This document shows positions 1-8,399 of a DNA stretch of 19,947 nt, piece by piece. This DNA comes from Candidatus Bathyarchaeota archaeon. Lineage in GTDB: Archaea > Thermoproteota > Bathyarchaeia > Bathyarchaeales > Bathycorpusculaceae. The translations under genes and the position numbers were made by a program. The stretch covers positions 14,576-34,522 of the forward strand of contig JAGTQT010000010.1 in assembly GCA_018396615.1 (NCBI GenBank), in the 5' to 3' direction. A model generated the notes under the pieces. It ran no database searches, had not been told where the DNA came from, and saw only the letters and a list, made by a program, of their open reading frames with translations. Position 1 is the first letter of the stretch, and each line of letters starts with the position of its first letter.

Positions 1-716
1 TGGCGCTTCCAGAAAGCATAGCTAGGCTTAGTCAAAATCTCCCTGTAAGCTTCTGAACCTAGCTCTTGCATCTCCTTCGGATAAGCAGCACGCAACTCAG
101 CAGAGCCAAGAAAAACAACTGCCTTAAGATTCTTTGAACCCATCACCGCTCCCATACCAGGTCTGCCTCCGGCTCTTCCTTCCTGAGAAACTATGTTAGC
201 AAACCGGACACGGTTTTCTCCACCCTGACCAATGCAGAGAACCCCAGCTGTCGGTCCATAATCCTCTTTCAGCTTTTTCTCAGTTTCAAAAGAGTTTAAA
301 CCCCACAGATCTTTTCCATCGAGAAACTCGACAGCGTCATCGTCAACAAGCAGCACAGTTGGTTTCTCAGCTTTGCCTTCTACGATCGTAGCGTCATATC
401 CCGCCTTCCGCATCTGCACTGCGGCTTGTGTACCGATGTTTCCATCGCCGTAGCCTCCGGTTAAAGGGCTTTTTGCAGCCACAACAAGTTTGCCGCTGCT
501 TGGAAGCGCAAAGCCGGTTAATGGTCCGGCTGCAAAAACAAGCTTGTTTTCAGGGGAAAGCGGGTCAGTTCCCCATTCAAGCTCGTCCCAGAGAATCTTG
601 ACTGCGAATCCTCTTCCACCAAGGTAGTTTCGAGCTATGCTATCAGCATAGTTCTCAGTGACAGCTTTGCCTTTACTCAAGTTTACTCGCAGAAATTTGC
701 CGTTCCACCCATTCAT
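1..716 (-). CDS. Aldehyde:ferredoxin oxidoreductase, N-terminal part (partial)
   Basis: Encodes about the first 238 residues of an AOR-family enzyme. These tungstopterin/[4Fe-4S] enzymes oxidise aldehydes to carboxylic acids with ferredoxin as acceptor, in the cytoplasm. The translation starts MNGWNGKFLRVNLSKG and carries typical N-terminal family features: YLGGRGFAVK near residue 31, LTGFALPSSGKL near 65, a glycine-rich GGYGDGNIG near 83, and GMGAVMGSKNLKAVVF near 200, which belongs to the pterin-binding N-terminal domain. The cluster cysteines and C-terminal domains (family about 600 residues) lie beyond the left edge. ATG at 716 is chosen because an AAGGATG purine stretch lies about 6 bases upstream; an in-frame ATG at 725 would add three residues. 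It lies 71 bases downstream of the FAD oxidoreductase on the same strand, with a possible promoter of its own between them. The substrate cannot be told from this part. Confidence 0.93.
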   Translation of the reverse strand, partial: MNGWNGKFLRVNLSKGKAVTENYADSIARNYLGGRGFAVKILWDELEWGTDPLSPENKLVFAAGPLTGFALPSSGKLVVAAKSPLTGGYGDGNIGTQAAVQMRKAGYDATIVEGKAEKPTVLLVDDDAVEFLDGKDLWGLNSFETEKKLKEDYGPTAGVLCIGQGGENRVRFANIVSQEGRAGGRPGMGAVMGSKNLKAVVFLGSAELRAAYPKEMQELGSEAYREILTKPSYAFWKR

Positions 717-760
717 ATTTAACATCCTTCCAGAACAGAGCAATATTATCTGCGTTAAGG

Positions 761-770
761 ATAGATAAAT
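761..770 (-). promoter_or_regulatory. Possible TATA box for the aldehyde oxidoreductase
   Basis: On the minus strand this reads ATTTATCTAT, in an AT-rich stretch about 45 bases before the ATG at 716. A start of transcription about 25 bases downstream would leave a leader of about 20 bases that contains the ribosome binding site. Sequence resemblance only. Confidence 0.35.
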
Positions 771-787
771 CTAATTACAGAAAAATG

Positions 788-2071
788 CTAGATCGTTAGG
801 CGTTCAGGCTCGATGTGACGGTTTTTCAAGCCCAAATCCGCAACCTTGAATCTTCTGCCGCCATACAGAATTGCTTCTTCTTCACCATTGTAGAGAGCAG
901 TGGCGATTCTGCCTATTGCATCAGCCTTCAGAATCCCACTTCCGCTTGCACCGCCGACAACCATTAAATCATTTTCCTCAAAAATCACCGGCTGCCCGTC
1001 AAGAGTGTTAATCTCGTACAAGCCAGCGAAAGCAGAAAACGGTTGACAGTTTGCAAACTGGGGAAAATACTTCACAGCTACCTGATACAGCCCATACCTG
1101 TAATAGTCATCCTCCGGCTGTGGGTCGTCCTCAAACTTGAAGGCTCTGGGGAAATCGTCAGCGTACGCAAGCCAGAATGCCTCTTCCTCTGGAGCAGGTC
1201 TGATGTACATGGAAGGCTTGGGAAGAATTGTAAAAGGTAAGCATCCGGCATCTGTGAACGCTCTCGTTAGAAGCAGCTTCTTCAAGGCATCAGTGCTTGC
1301 TTTCACAGAGAAAACCTGTCGCTTCTTCGGTTTGATAAAGCACTCAACACCTATAGGATCCAAAAGCTGTGCCATGTATGCTCCAGCCGCCACGATTGTT
1401 TTCTTCGCTTTAATTAAGCCTCTCGTGGTTTTAGCGCCTGTGACAACGGCGTTTTGCCAGAAATATGGTTCGCCTGGCATTCCAAGTGGTTGAGATGGCT
1501 CGATAAGGATTTCCTTAACTTCGGTGTTGTATTGAATTTTGCCTCCAAGCTTCAGAAATTCTGATTCGTAAAATTTTACAAGACAGTCAACATCGATTAA
1601 TCCTGCCTTGTGGATGAGGATTCCCTTGTGCACGCTTCCCAGTTCCATCATTTGGGCTTCTTCGTCGTCTGCAAAATCTGTTTTCATGTCAAGCTTCTCT
1701 GCTAACTCGCCTTCTGAATATTCTGTGTACTTGAAGCCTTGAGCTGCCAGTTCATTCAAAATGGGAAGCACTTTGCCATAGCCTTCTCTGTCAAAGAGCC
1801 ACAGGTAGCCACTCCACCTCTGCTTGAGATCAATTCCTATATCGTCTTGTACATGCCTGTAAAACTCGGCTGAAGAATCAGCTAACGCAAAGTTTGTGCG
1901 TGAATAAAACAGACAACGAAAAGCAGCCGCGCTTTTTGCCGTGCTTCCTTGGCCTGCTGCGCCAAGCTTATCAACAATCAACACGTCTAACTTGGGGTTT
2001 GCGGATTTCAAGTGGTAGCCAGTTGATAACCCCAAGATTCCGGCACCGATAATCAGGGCGTCGTGTTCCAT
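788..2071 (-). CDS. FAD-dependent oxidoreductase, DAO family
   Basis: A 427-residue flavoprotein of the D-amino-acid oxidase/sarcosine oxidase/glycerol-3-phosphate dehydrogenase fold. Such enzymes oxidise a C-N or C-OH bond of a small amine, amino acid or hydroxy acid. The N-terminus carries the dinucleotide-binding GxGxxG (G9, G11, G14, in IIGAGILGLS), an acidic residue at the end of strand 2 (IVDK near 34), and GSTAKSAAAFR near 43, a position that contacts the flavin in this family. The C-terminus has the second FAD stretch, VVGGASGSGILKADAIG near 375. No signal peptide or transmembrane segment is visible, so it is probably cytoplasmic. The start is the ATG at 2071; no strong ribosome binding site precedes it. 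It is followed on the same strand by the aldehyde oxidoreductase, which suggests coupled oxidation. The substrate (sarcosine, dimethylglycine, a D-amino acid, 2-hydroxyglutarate) is unresolved. Confidence 0.88.
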   Translation of the reverse strand: MEHDALIIGAGILGLSTGYHLKSANPKLDVLIVDKLGAAGQGSTAKSAAAFRCLFYSRTNFALADSSAEFYRHVQDDIGIDLKQRWSGYLWLFDREGYGKVLPILNELAAQGFKYTEYSEGELAEKLDMKTDFADDEEAQMMELGSVHKGILIHKAGLIDVDCLVKFYESEFLKLGGKIQYNTEVKEILIEPSQPLGMPGEPYFWQNAVVTGAKTTRGLIKAKKTIVAAGAYMAQLLDPIGVECFIKPKKRQVFSVKASTDALKKLLLTRAFTDAGCLPFTILPKPSMYIRPAPEEEAFWLAYADDFPRAFKFEDDPQPEDDYYRYGLYQVAVKYFPQFANCQPFSAFAGLYEINTLDGQPVIFEENDLMVVGGASGSGILKADAIGRIATALYNGEEEAILYGGRRFKVADLGLKNRHIEPERLTI

Positions 2072-2201
2072 GACTGTTTTTCCCTCGGTCTTCGGGGCAG
2101 ACTACTAGACTTTGATAGGGATTTAAGTGTAGCTCTTTGATCATACGGTATTGATGAATCTAGTTGACTGCTGGGCTCTTTTTGAGGCTCTTATGAGAAT
2201 G

Positions 2202-2210
2202 CTTATCTAT
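2202..2210 (+). promoter_or_regulatory. Possible TATA box for the surface protein gene
   Basis: CTTATCTAT lies about 50 bases before the ATG at 2260. Transcription would start near 2232 and give a leader of about 28 bases. It sits in the 188-base divergent region shared with the FAD oxidoreductase gene, where no other clear element is visible. Confidence 0.35.
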
Positions 2211-2259
2211 TTCCTAGAAATATGACATAAAGCAAAACCCAAGTAAACTGGTGGATTAC

Positions 2260-3957
2260 ATGCACATACTTCGAGATTTAAAGGGTATTTCCGCTCTTGT
2301 ATCAATAATACTGATTCTGTGCTCCTTCACTTTGGGAGCCCTTGCAGCGTATTTGTGGGTCATGGCGAACTTTTACAGCATGCCGGAAGACACAACCATG
2401 CTGATAATTGAGAACGCCACATTCCCGCTATACAATGCCACATACTTCAACGTGACCGTCCTGAACCCTTCAAACTCTGTTCGAGACACAAACATAACGG
2501 CGATAAGACTAATTGATGAAACCTTGAACAAAACATTTGATGTCACCTCTGCACTGCCATCACTCCCCTTTCAACTGAACATCGGTGCTAGACAGACCTT
2601 TATGTGCAAGCGTAATTGGGGAGAATTTGCCGGAGACTCTCTAAGGGTCGAACCAGTAGCCGCCAACGTCTCCATACTTGGCTACAGATGCTCAACGGCA
2701 AAAGTTAAGTTGACTGCGACGCCTACATTCAATATCTCCTCAAGCGTCAAGTATTTTGACTTGAAAGTAGAAAACGACCCCGACTCTGCGATTAACCTTA
2801 CGATTACAGAAATACTGCTATTCTCTGAAACAATGGACACCAGTCCTGCACTTCCTAGCGAAAGCATGATTCCCGGAGGCATAAACTATTACAAATGCAA
2901 CAAAAACTGGACAAATTTCATGGGACAAAACGTGACCATCAAGGTGAAGACTGCTCAAGGATATGAAGCAATCTATCAGACCGAGAAGTTGCCGGCAGTA
3001 ATCCTTGAGATAAGCGATGTAAAGTTTACGACTGAAACTACTAAAGGTTTCAACATAACCGTCAAAAGCTCCGAGGATTCGACGGCAAACGCTATGATAA
3101 GTAATATAAACCTGACATTGCAGGGAGAAGCGCCGATCAGGCTTACAGGAGTTGTTCCTTTCCTTAACACGATTTTCAGCGTGGTTGAGGCAAATCATTC
3201 TTCCACATTCATCTGCAGCTGGAACTGGACACAATATCGCAACAGAAACGTGACGATTGATGTTTACACAAGTGGTGAGATCAAGGCAAGCTCAGGAGTG
3301 GTGAAGACTCCTTCAGCTTTTATCTGGAATATAACGGATGTAAAACTGGATCTTGACGACATGGAACGTTTCTCAGTCAACGTAACAAACTTCGCAACAT
3401 CGCTTGCAGAAATAAACGTCACCCGAATCCAGCTTAACCAAACAAATGTAAACATGAACTGGACAACCCTGAATCCCGGCGAACAAAAGACAATTGACTG
3501 CATTTTTAACTGGTCAAGTTTTAGAGGAAAGAACGTGATGCTAACGGTTTTTACAGAGAATGGGCTGAACGTTTCCAGATTGATATCGATACCTTCGATA
3601 CAGCTGCAAATTCTCGAAGACTCTTTCATTTTCGGCGACATGAGAGACCTTTACAATGTCACTATCCCAACGCTACTTCCCTACTTCAACGTTACACTCT
3701 CAAACTCGCTGAATTCCCTGCAGAACCTCACAATCACACGAATTGTCTTAGAAGTCAATGGAACCATATACGAAGTTGACTACAACCGCACTATACCTGT
3801 GCTTGGTCCGCGGGGATACCTGCTTAGAAAGGGTGAGACAATTACAATAGTATGCGACTCTGATTGGACACGTTACCTCACCCAAGATGTGCATGAGCTA
3901 AAAGTAACGGTTTACACCAAAGAGGGCTTTCAGCAGTCAAAAACATGGCAAAGATAA
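2260..3957 (+). CDS. Pilin-like, multi-domain, sequon-rich surface protein
   Basis: I do not recognise a named family. The start chosen is ATG 2260, because GGTGG lies five bases upstream; a GTG at 2251 would add three residues. Numbering below is from the GTG. The N-terminus is basic, then K11-G12-I13-S14 followed by an unbroken hydrophobic stretch (about 13-38) ending in AAYLWVMANF. This resembles archaeal class III (type IV pilin) signal peptides, cut after the Gly, but would also serve as a simple membrane anchor. The rest is beta-rich and predicted extracellular. Five similar domains of about 95-118 residues each contain one C-x-x-(N/D)-W-(T/S/G)-x-(F/Y) motif, at C119, C216, C322, C417 and C535, usually followed by NVT. 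I count 27 N-x-S/T sequons, all outside the membrane segment. There is no C-terminal anchor. Likely role: a pilus-associated, adhesive or cell-envelope protein. Function is inferred from architecture only. Confidence 0.85.
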   Translation: MHILRDLKGISALVSIILILCSFTLGALAAYLWVMANFYSMPEDTTMLIIENATFPLYNATYFNVTVLNPSNSVRDTNITAIRLIDETLNKTFDVTSALPSLPFQLNIGARQTFMCKRNWGEFAGDSLRVEPVAANVSILGYRCSTAKVKLTATPTFNISSSVKYFDLKVENDPDSAINLTITEILLFSETMDTSPALPSESMIPGGINYYKCNKNWTNFMGQNVTIKVKTAQGYEAIYQTEKLPAVILEISDVKFTTETTKGFNITVKSSEDSTANAMISNINLTLQGEAPIRLTGVVPFLNTIFSVVEANHSSTFICSWNWTQYRNRNVTIDVYTSGEIKASSGVVKTPSAFIWNITDVKLDLDDMERFSVNVTNFATSLAEINVTRIQLNQTNVNMNWTTLNPGEQKTIDCIFNWSSFRGKNVMLTVFTENGLNVSRLISIPSIQLQILEDSFIFGDMRDLYNVTIPTLLPYFNVTLSNSLNSLQNLTITRIVLEVNGTIYEVDYNRTIPVLGPRGYLLRKGETITIVCDSDWTRYLTQDVHELKVTVYTKEGFQQSKTWQR

Positions 3958-3973
3958 GCCCGCACCTACACAA

Positions 3974-3983
3974 CCTTTATTTC
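3974..3983 (+). promoter_or_regulatory. Possible TATA box for the aminotransferase
   Basis: CCTTTATTTC lies about 45 bases before the ATG at 4025, in the 67-base gap after the surface protein gene. A start near 4004 would leave a leader of about 20 bases that includes GGTGA at 4014-4018. Confidence 0.4.
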
Positions 3984-4024
3984 TATTTTACCGCAAAGCC
4001 TAGACTCCAACAAGGTGACCTGTC

Positions 4025-5233
4025 ATGGGCAAAGTGAAAGCTACCGAGCGTGTGCGCACTATCGAGTATGCCATCCGAGACGTCATTGTCTACGCCAAAC
4101 AAGTCGCGAAAACCGGAAAGAAAATCTATTACCTAAACATCGGCGACCCGGTAGCGTTTGACTTTGATACGCCTCCACATATTAAGCAAGCACTGATAGA
4201 TGCCGTCAAAGAAGGTGCAAACGCCTATTCAGCTTCTGAAGGCTTGCCCGAGCTTCGGCAAGCAGTAGCCGAGAAAGAGAAGAAAATCAACAGAGTAACT
4301 ATCTCTCCAGATGACGTAATCATAACGACAGGAATCTCTGAAGGCATACAGATGATTATGGCGGCACTCATCTATTCGGGAGATGAAATCCTTCTTCCCG
4401 GGCCAACCTATCCGCCTTACATCTCCTATGCCCGATTTTTCGGAGGAAGACCTGTCACCTACGAGACAGTTGAGGCAGAGAGCTGGCAGCCGAATGTTGA
4501 GGATTTGCGAAAGAAAATCACCAAGAAAACTCGTGGAATAGTCGTAATTAACCCAAACAACCCCTCCGGCGCTCTTTATGAAGAAAAAATCGTGAGACAG
4601 ATCGTGGACTTGGCAGGGGAATACGACTTGCCTGTGCTATCAGACGAGATCTACGACCAGATAGTTTTCGAAAAAAAGTTTACCAGCACTGCCACGCTCT
4701 CAACAGATGTCCCTGTCATAGGGCTCAATGGCTTTTCTAAAGCCTACCTAATGACCGGCTGGAGACTTGGCTACGTCTATTTCCACGACCAAAACGGCGA
4801 ACTGGAAGAGGTGAAACAATGCGTGGAAAAAGAGGCTAGGATAAGACTGTGCGCCAACACCCCTATTCAAAAAGCCGGTGTCGCAGCATTAAATGGTCCT
4901 CAAGACCATGTGAAAGAGACCGTTAAAAAGCTTAGACAGAGACGAGACTACGCGTGGAAAAGGCTTAACGAAATTGAGGGAATATCCTGTGCGAAGCCTG
5001 AGGGAGCATTCTATGTATTCCCGAAGATCGAGGGCGTAGGTTCCAAGTGGAAAACGGATATGGACTTCGTGCTTGACCTTCTCCGAGAGACAGGGGTCCT
5101 CTTTGTTCACGGGTCAGGGTTTGATCCCTTGTACGGCGCTGGACACGTTAGAGGGGTGATCTTGCCTCCGATTGAGACGCTTGAACAGGCACTTGATAGA
5201 ATAGAGTTTTTCATGAAAAAGAAGCTCAAATAG
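4025..5233 (+). CDS. Class I/II aminotransferase (alanine/aspartate aminotransferase type)
   Basis: A 402-residue PLP enzyme of fold type I, moving an amino group between an amino acid and 2-oxoglutarate or pyruvate. Visible landmarks: NPNNPSG with N179, SDEIYDQ with D207 and Y210 that hold PLP, the Schiff-base lysine K239 in GFSKAYLMTGWRLGY, and R247 in the same motif for the phosphate. The sequence resembles archaeal alanine-type aminotransferases of the AspC/AlaT group. The ATG is preceded by GGTGA with six bases between. It lies after the surface protein gene but has its own likely promoter. It is convergent with a branched-chain aminotransferase 71 bases away. Exact amino-acid preference cannot be decided by eye. 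Confidence 0.9.
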   Translation: MGKVKATERVRTIEYAIRDVIVYAKQVAKTGKKIYYLNIGDPVAFDFDTPPHIKQALIDAVKEGANAYSASEGLPELRQAVAEKEKKINRVTISPDDVIITTGISEGIQMIMAALIYSGDEILLPGPTYPPYISYARFFGGRPVTYETVEAESWQPNVEDLRKKITKKTRGIVVINPNNPSGALYEEKIVRQIVDLAGEYDLPVLSDEIYDQIVFEKKFTSTATLSTDVPVIGLNGFSKAYLMTGWRLGYVYFHDQNGELEEVKQCVEKEARIRLCANTPIQKAGVAALNGPQDHVKETVKKLRQRRDYAWKRLNEIEGISCAKPEGAFYVFPKIEGVGSKWKTDMDFVLDLLRETGVLFVHGSGFDPLYGAGHVRGVILPPIETLEQALDRIEFFMKKKLK

Positions 5234-5304
5234 CTCTGCTATTTCCTAGACACTGCGCCTCATTTTTGTTCTTCGCAGGCTTATACTTCGTTACTGTTTT
5301 ACTT
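5234..5304 (+). terminator. T-rich convergent intergenic region
   Basis: The gap between the two aminotransferase stop codons contains T-rich tracts on the plus strand (around 5263-5271 and 5297-5307), the usual form of an archaeal intrinsic terminator. No strong hairpin is apparent. The minus strand is A-rich here, so a terminator for the gene coming the other way is not evident. Confidence 0.4.
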
Positions 5305-6189
5305 TTAGATAGGTACTCCTTGGCTTGGATCGCGCACGAGCTTCGCGAATTCTGCCATAAGTCTTTTCGTTATCGGACCTGGGGTTCCGTTGTCGATTAA
5401 TCTCTTATTTATTTCCCTTACAGGTATGATTTCTGCCGCTGTGCCGGTGAAAAAGACTTCGTTCGCGTTAAACAGTTCGTATGGAGTTATGTTCTTCTCT
5501 CTTACTTCGTATCCCAGTCTTTGGGCAAGCTTCATAACTTCTTCAGCGGTGATGCCTGGTAAAGCTCCTGTATAGCTTGGCGGAGTGTAGATTTTTCCGT
5601 TTTTGACTATGAAGATGTTTTCCGCTACTCCTTCGCAGATCATGCCGTTTTTGTCGAGACATATGGCTTCGTCTACGTTGCTGATGTTAGCTTCGATCTT
5701 TGCCAGAATGCTGTTAAGGTAATTGAGGGATTTGATTTCGTGTGATGTTGCGTCAACAGGGTCTCTTTTGACCCATGAAAGCATGGCGGTTACACCTTTT
5801 TCTTTTGCCTCGCTTTTATGTAACGCAATGGTGTCAGCTATGACGATTATTGTGGGTTTAGGGCACTTCTTAGGGTTGAGCCCTAGGTCGCCTACTCCTC
5901 GCGTGACGACGAGGCGTATGTAGGCGTCTGTCATCTTGTTTTTTCTCAAGGTTTCGAGGACTATTTCTGTCATCTTTTCCTTTGAAACCGGAATCTCCAG
6001 CATTATCATGTGCGCTGAGCAAAAGAGTCTCGTGATATGCTCTTTCAGTTTGAAGACTATGCCGTCATAGGCGCGGATGCCTTCGAAAACTCCGTCTCCG
6101 TAGAGAAGACCGTGGTCGAAAACTGAGATTTTTGCCTGAGATTTAGGGTAATATGCGCCATCTATGTAAACCTGCAGTTCTTTCTCCAT
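5305..6189 (-). CDS. ilvE: Branched-chain amino acid aminotransferase
   Basis: A 294-residue PLP enzyme of fold type IV that makes leucine, isoleucine and valine from their 2-oxo acids with glutamate as donor. Landmarks: FDHGLLYGDGVFEGIR near 24-39, RGVGDLGLNP near 97-106 (typical of this family's bacterial/archaeal BCAT group), the PLP lysine K153 in EIKSLNYLNS, E186 in CEGVAENIF, and FFTGTAAEIIPV near the C-terminus, which binds the PLP phosphate. Length fits the family. The ATG at 6189 follows GAGGGG with six bases between. It lies 85 bases downstream of thrS on the same strand and has a likely promoter of its own. D-amino acid transaminase and aminodeoxychorismate lyase share the fold, but the RGVGDLGLNP and TGTAAE segments favour BCAT. 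Confidence 0.92.
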   Translation of the reverse strand: MEKELQVYIDGAYYPKSQAKISVFDHGLLYGDGVFEGIRAYDGIVFKLKEHITRLFCSAHMIMLEIPVSKEKMTEIVLETLRKNKMTDAYIRLVVTRGVGDLGLNPKKCPKPTIIVIADTIALHKSEAKEKGVTAMLSWVKRDPVDATSHEIKSLNYLNSILAKIEANISNVDEAICLDKNGMICEGVAENIFIVKNGKIYTPPSYTGALPGITAEEVMKLAQRLGYEVREKNITPYELFNANEVFFTGTAAEIIPVREINKRLIDNGTPGPITKRLMAEFAKLVRDPSQGVPI

Positions 6190-6232
6190 GATTTGCCCCT
6201 CTCAATGAGAAGTCTAGTCTATGAAGTTAAGG

Positions 6233-6243
6233 TTTGATATAGT
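6233..6243 (-). promoter_or_regulatory. Likely TATA box for ilvE
   Basis: On the minus strand this reads ACTATATCAAA, about 50 bases before the ilvE ATG. A start near 6213 would leave a leader of about 24 bases that carries the GAGGGG site. Confidence 0.5.
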
Positions 6244-6274
6244 TTTTGTAAGACAACCCTTGTTTCGAACATGT

Positions 6275-8143
6275 TTAGCCGTAGAATTGTGGTCTTTTCG
6301 AAAGGTATTTTGGCAGTGGAAGAGGCTTGAAAGGCTTGTTCTTAACGTTTTCTAGGATTTCTTTTATCAAGTCTTCAGGTTTCATGGGGCGCAGGTCTTT
6401 CGTTTTTCTGTCCCTTACTGGGAAGGCGCCGGATTCGACTTCTCTCTGCCCAAAAACGACTGTGTACGGTATCCACTCCATTTCTGCTTCCCTAATTCTC
6501 TTTTGCAACGTCATTGCTCTATCGTCTATGTCCACGCGGATGCTGTTGCGCTCCATTTTTTCGGCTATTTTCTCCACGTGAGAGAGAAACTCATCAGAGG
6601 TCGGGATAAGCCGCACTTGTGTTGGCGAAAGCCACAGAGGAAGCATAGGTGCTTTGCCCTCTTGTTGCTCTTTATGGGCTTTTTCCAGTAGTGCATAGAC
6701 AACTCTTTCGATTGCGCCGCTTGGAGAGCAGTGGAGAATGAGTGGGTTGTGTTTTTCGCCTTTTTCGTTCACATAGCTGATCTCGTATCTCTTCGCGTTT
6801 TCTACATCTACCTGGTCTGTTGACAGGGCAGCGGCTTTGCTTTGATTGTCCACATAGTTGAAATCCCATTTTAGCACGAAATAAAAGAATCGTTCTTTCC
6901 ACATCTCCACCAAGACGGGTTTTCCAAAGGTTTCTGCCAATGAGGCTATGAACTTCTTGTTTTTCTCGTAGAAATCTTTGGTGAATCGTATTGCTGCTTC
7001 ATAGTTTTCTTTGCTCAGGCCTATTTCTTCAAGAACTTGGATGCATAGTTTGAATCGCGTCATAAACTCTTTTTCTGCCTGTTGGAGATCTGTGCAAAAC
7101 GCGTGGCAGTCAGGCATGCTAAATGCTCTTAGACGTCTTAGTCCAACGACTTCTCCGCTTTTTTCCCGTCTGAAACTGTAGCGTGTCAGTTCATAGATTT
7201 TCAGTGGCATATGACGGTAGGAGAACTGGGCATCATGAACCATTAGAAACTGTCCAAAGCATGCTGCGAATCGTAGAAACAGTTCCTTGTCTTCTGATTT
7301 CAGAAGGTACTGTCTCGCGGGAAACCGGTTTAAGTAGTCGGCGAGGCTTGGGTGCTGGAAGTCGTACATTACAGGTGTCTCAACTTCCATGGCGCCATAC
7401 TCCGCCATCTTCGCCGTAACGAACTGCTCAAGGAGGGATTTCATTAAGCGCCCTTTTGGATACCAGCGAATGTGCCCGGGGTCGCTTCCAGGCTCATAGT
7501 CAGCGAGTTCTAGTTTTTTCATCGAGGTGACATGGGGCGGCATCTGCTGTGTGGCTCGGACTTTTGAGATTTCATATTTTGCGAACTTTTCAAGTTCCTT
7601 GTGCATGCTGAAGTCGAAGTCTTCAACGGGTATCATTTTTCCATCTGGCTGGAGAATGAACCAGAAGGATTCAAGTTTTTCCTCGGCTTTTGCTGCTTCA
7701 GATATTTTTTCTTCTTTTTTCTCCTCTTCTTTGGAGGGTATGATTGCCCGCGACTGTTCTGCAAGTGGGTGTCCCTTAATTGAGATGGTGAACTGCTTGT
7801 TCCATCCAAAAGGCGCGCGGAAGGTCTCTACGCCTTTTCCCCTTGCGTAAGCTTCCATCGTTTTGACTATTTTCAAGGCTTCAGATGGTTTAGCTAGGTT
7901 GCTACTCAGGTGAGCATATGGATAAATGAGAATACGGGTTACTTTCTGTTTCTCAAGAAACTCTCGTGCTTGGTCTATCGCTTGTCTTGCTGTTGCTTCA
8001 TCGTCGCCTTCTTCTACTGCTGTAAAAAGCACCAAGATCTCTTCTAGCCGTGTGCTCTTTTTCTCTGCATCCTCGGCGATCGCTATTTCTTTCTGTATAG
8101 GTTGGAACTCGATAAAGTTGGAATGTAGCTGAAGTATTCGCAT
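6275..8143 (-). CDS. thrS: Threonyl-tRNA synthetase, archaeal type
   Basis: A 622-residue class II synthetase that charges tRNA-Thr. Residues 1-140 form the archaeal editing domain related to D-aminoacyl-tRNA deacylase, which in this family removes serine mischarged on tRNA-Thr; PFGWNKQFTISIKGHPLAEQ near 111-130 is characteristic. A lysine/glutamate-rich linker follows (about 138-158). The catalytic core holds motif 2 (YSFRREKSGE, 332-341), motif 3 (SGAIERVVYALLE, 475-487) and the three zinc ligands that select threonine: C295, H347 and H471. The anticodon-binding domain spans about 510-622. AGGAG precedes the ATG by about ten bases. Upstream on the same strand, 18 bases away, is a small zinc protein, probably in the same transcript. 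The enzyme looks complete, with both editing and catalytic parts present. Confidence 0.97.
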   Translation of the reverse strand: MRILQLHSNFIEFQPIQKEIAIAEDAEKKSTRLEEILVLFTAVEEGDDEATARQAIDQAREFLEKQKVTRILIYPYAHLSSNLAKPSEALKIVKTMEAYARGKGVETFRAPFGWNKQFTISIKGHPLAEQSRAIIPSKEEEKKEEKISEAAKAEEKLESFWFILQPDGKMIPVEDFDFSMHKELEKFAKYEISKVRATQQMPPHVTSMKKLELADYEPGSDPGHIRWYPKGRLMKSLLEQFVTAKMAEYGAMEVETPVMYDFQHPSLADYLNRFPARQYLLKSEDKELFLRFAACFGQFLMVHDAQFSYRHMPLKIYELTRYSFRREKSGEVVGLRRLRAFSMPDCHAFCTDLQQAEKEFMTRFKLCIQVLEEIGLSKENYEAAIRFTKDFYEKNKKFIASLAETFGKPVLVEMWKERFFYFVLKWDFNYVDNQSKAAALSTDQVDVENAKRYEISYVNEKGEKHNPLILHCSPSGAIERVVYALLEKAHKEQQEGKAPMLPLWLSPTQVRLIPTSDEFLSHVEKIAEKMERNSIRVDIDDRAMTLQKRIREAEMEWIPYTVVFGQREVESGAFPVRDRKTKDLRPMKPEDLIKEILENVKNKPFKPLPLPKYLSKRPQFYG

Positions 8144-8161
8144 TCAAACACTTCTCCTAGT

Positions 8162-8371
8162 CTATGCGCTGTATCGCCATTTCTCAAGTTTTTTATCCTT
8201 TTTCGTCTTCTTCTTAAACTCCTTATAATGCTCCTTACATAGGTAGGCACGCTTTTCGGTACTTCCAACTTTGAGCCCTGCAGCCTTAACTTTGTCAGCG
8301 GAAAGTGACCGAACCGCTTCTCTACTGCAACCGCTTATGCCACATTTTGCTCCTTTGTCGATTCTTCCCAA
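8162..8371 (-). CDS. Small basic zinc-finger-like protein
   Basis: A 69-residue protein that I do not recognise by name. It has C10 and C15 (C-x4-C) near the start and C45/H48 (C-x2-H) in the middle, a plausible single zinc site, followed by a strongly basic tail (EFKKKTKKDKKLEKWRY) suited to RNA or DNA contact. The start is TTG 8371, supported by GAGAGG eight bases upstream; no ATG fits. It lies 28 bases downstream of the PfkB kinase and 18 bases upstream of thrS, all on one strand, so it is probably co-transcribed with thrS. Nucleic-acid binding linked to translation is inferred from composition and context only. Confidence 0.75.
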   Translation of the reverse strand: MGRIDKGAKCGISGCSREAVRSLSADKVKAAGLKVGSTEKRAYLCKEHYKEFKKKTKKDKKLEKWRYSA

Positions 8372-8399
8372 GATAGATGCCTCTCAAATAAAATATGCG

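Noticed and set aside
2818..3234. Open frame of 138 codons on the minus strand inside the surface protein gene
   Set aside because: It is antisense to a well-supported gene, has no ribosome binding site, and its translation is a disordered mix of cysteines and prolines with no family resemblance.
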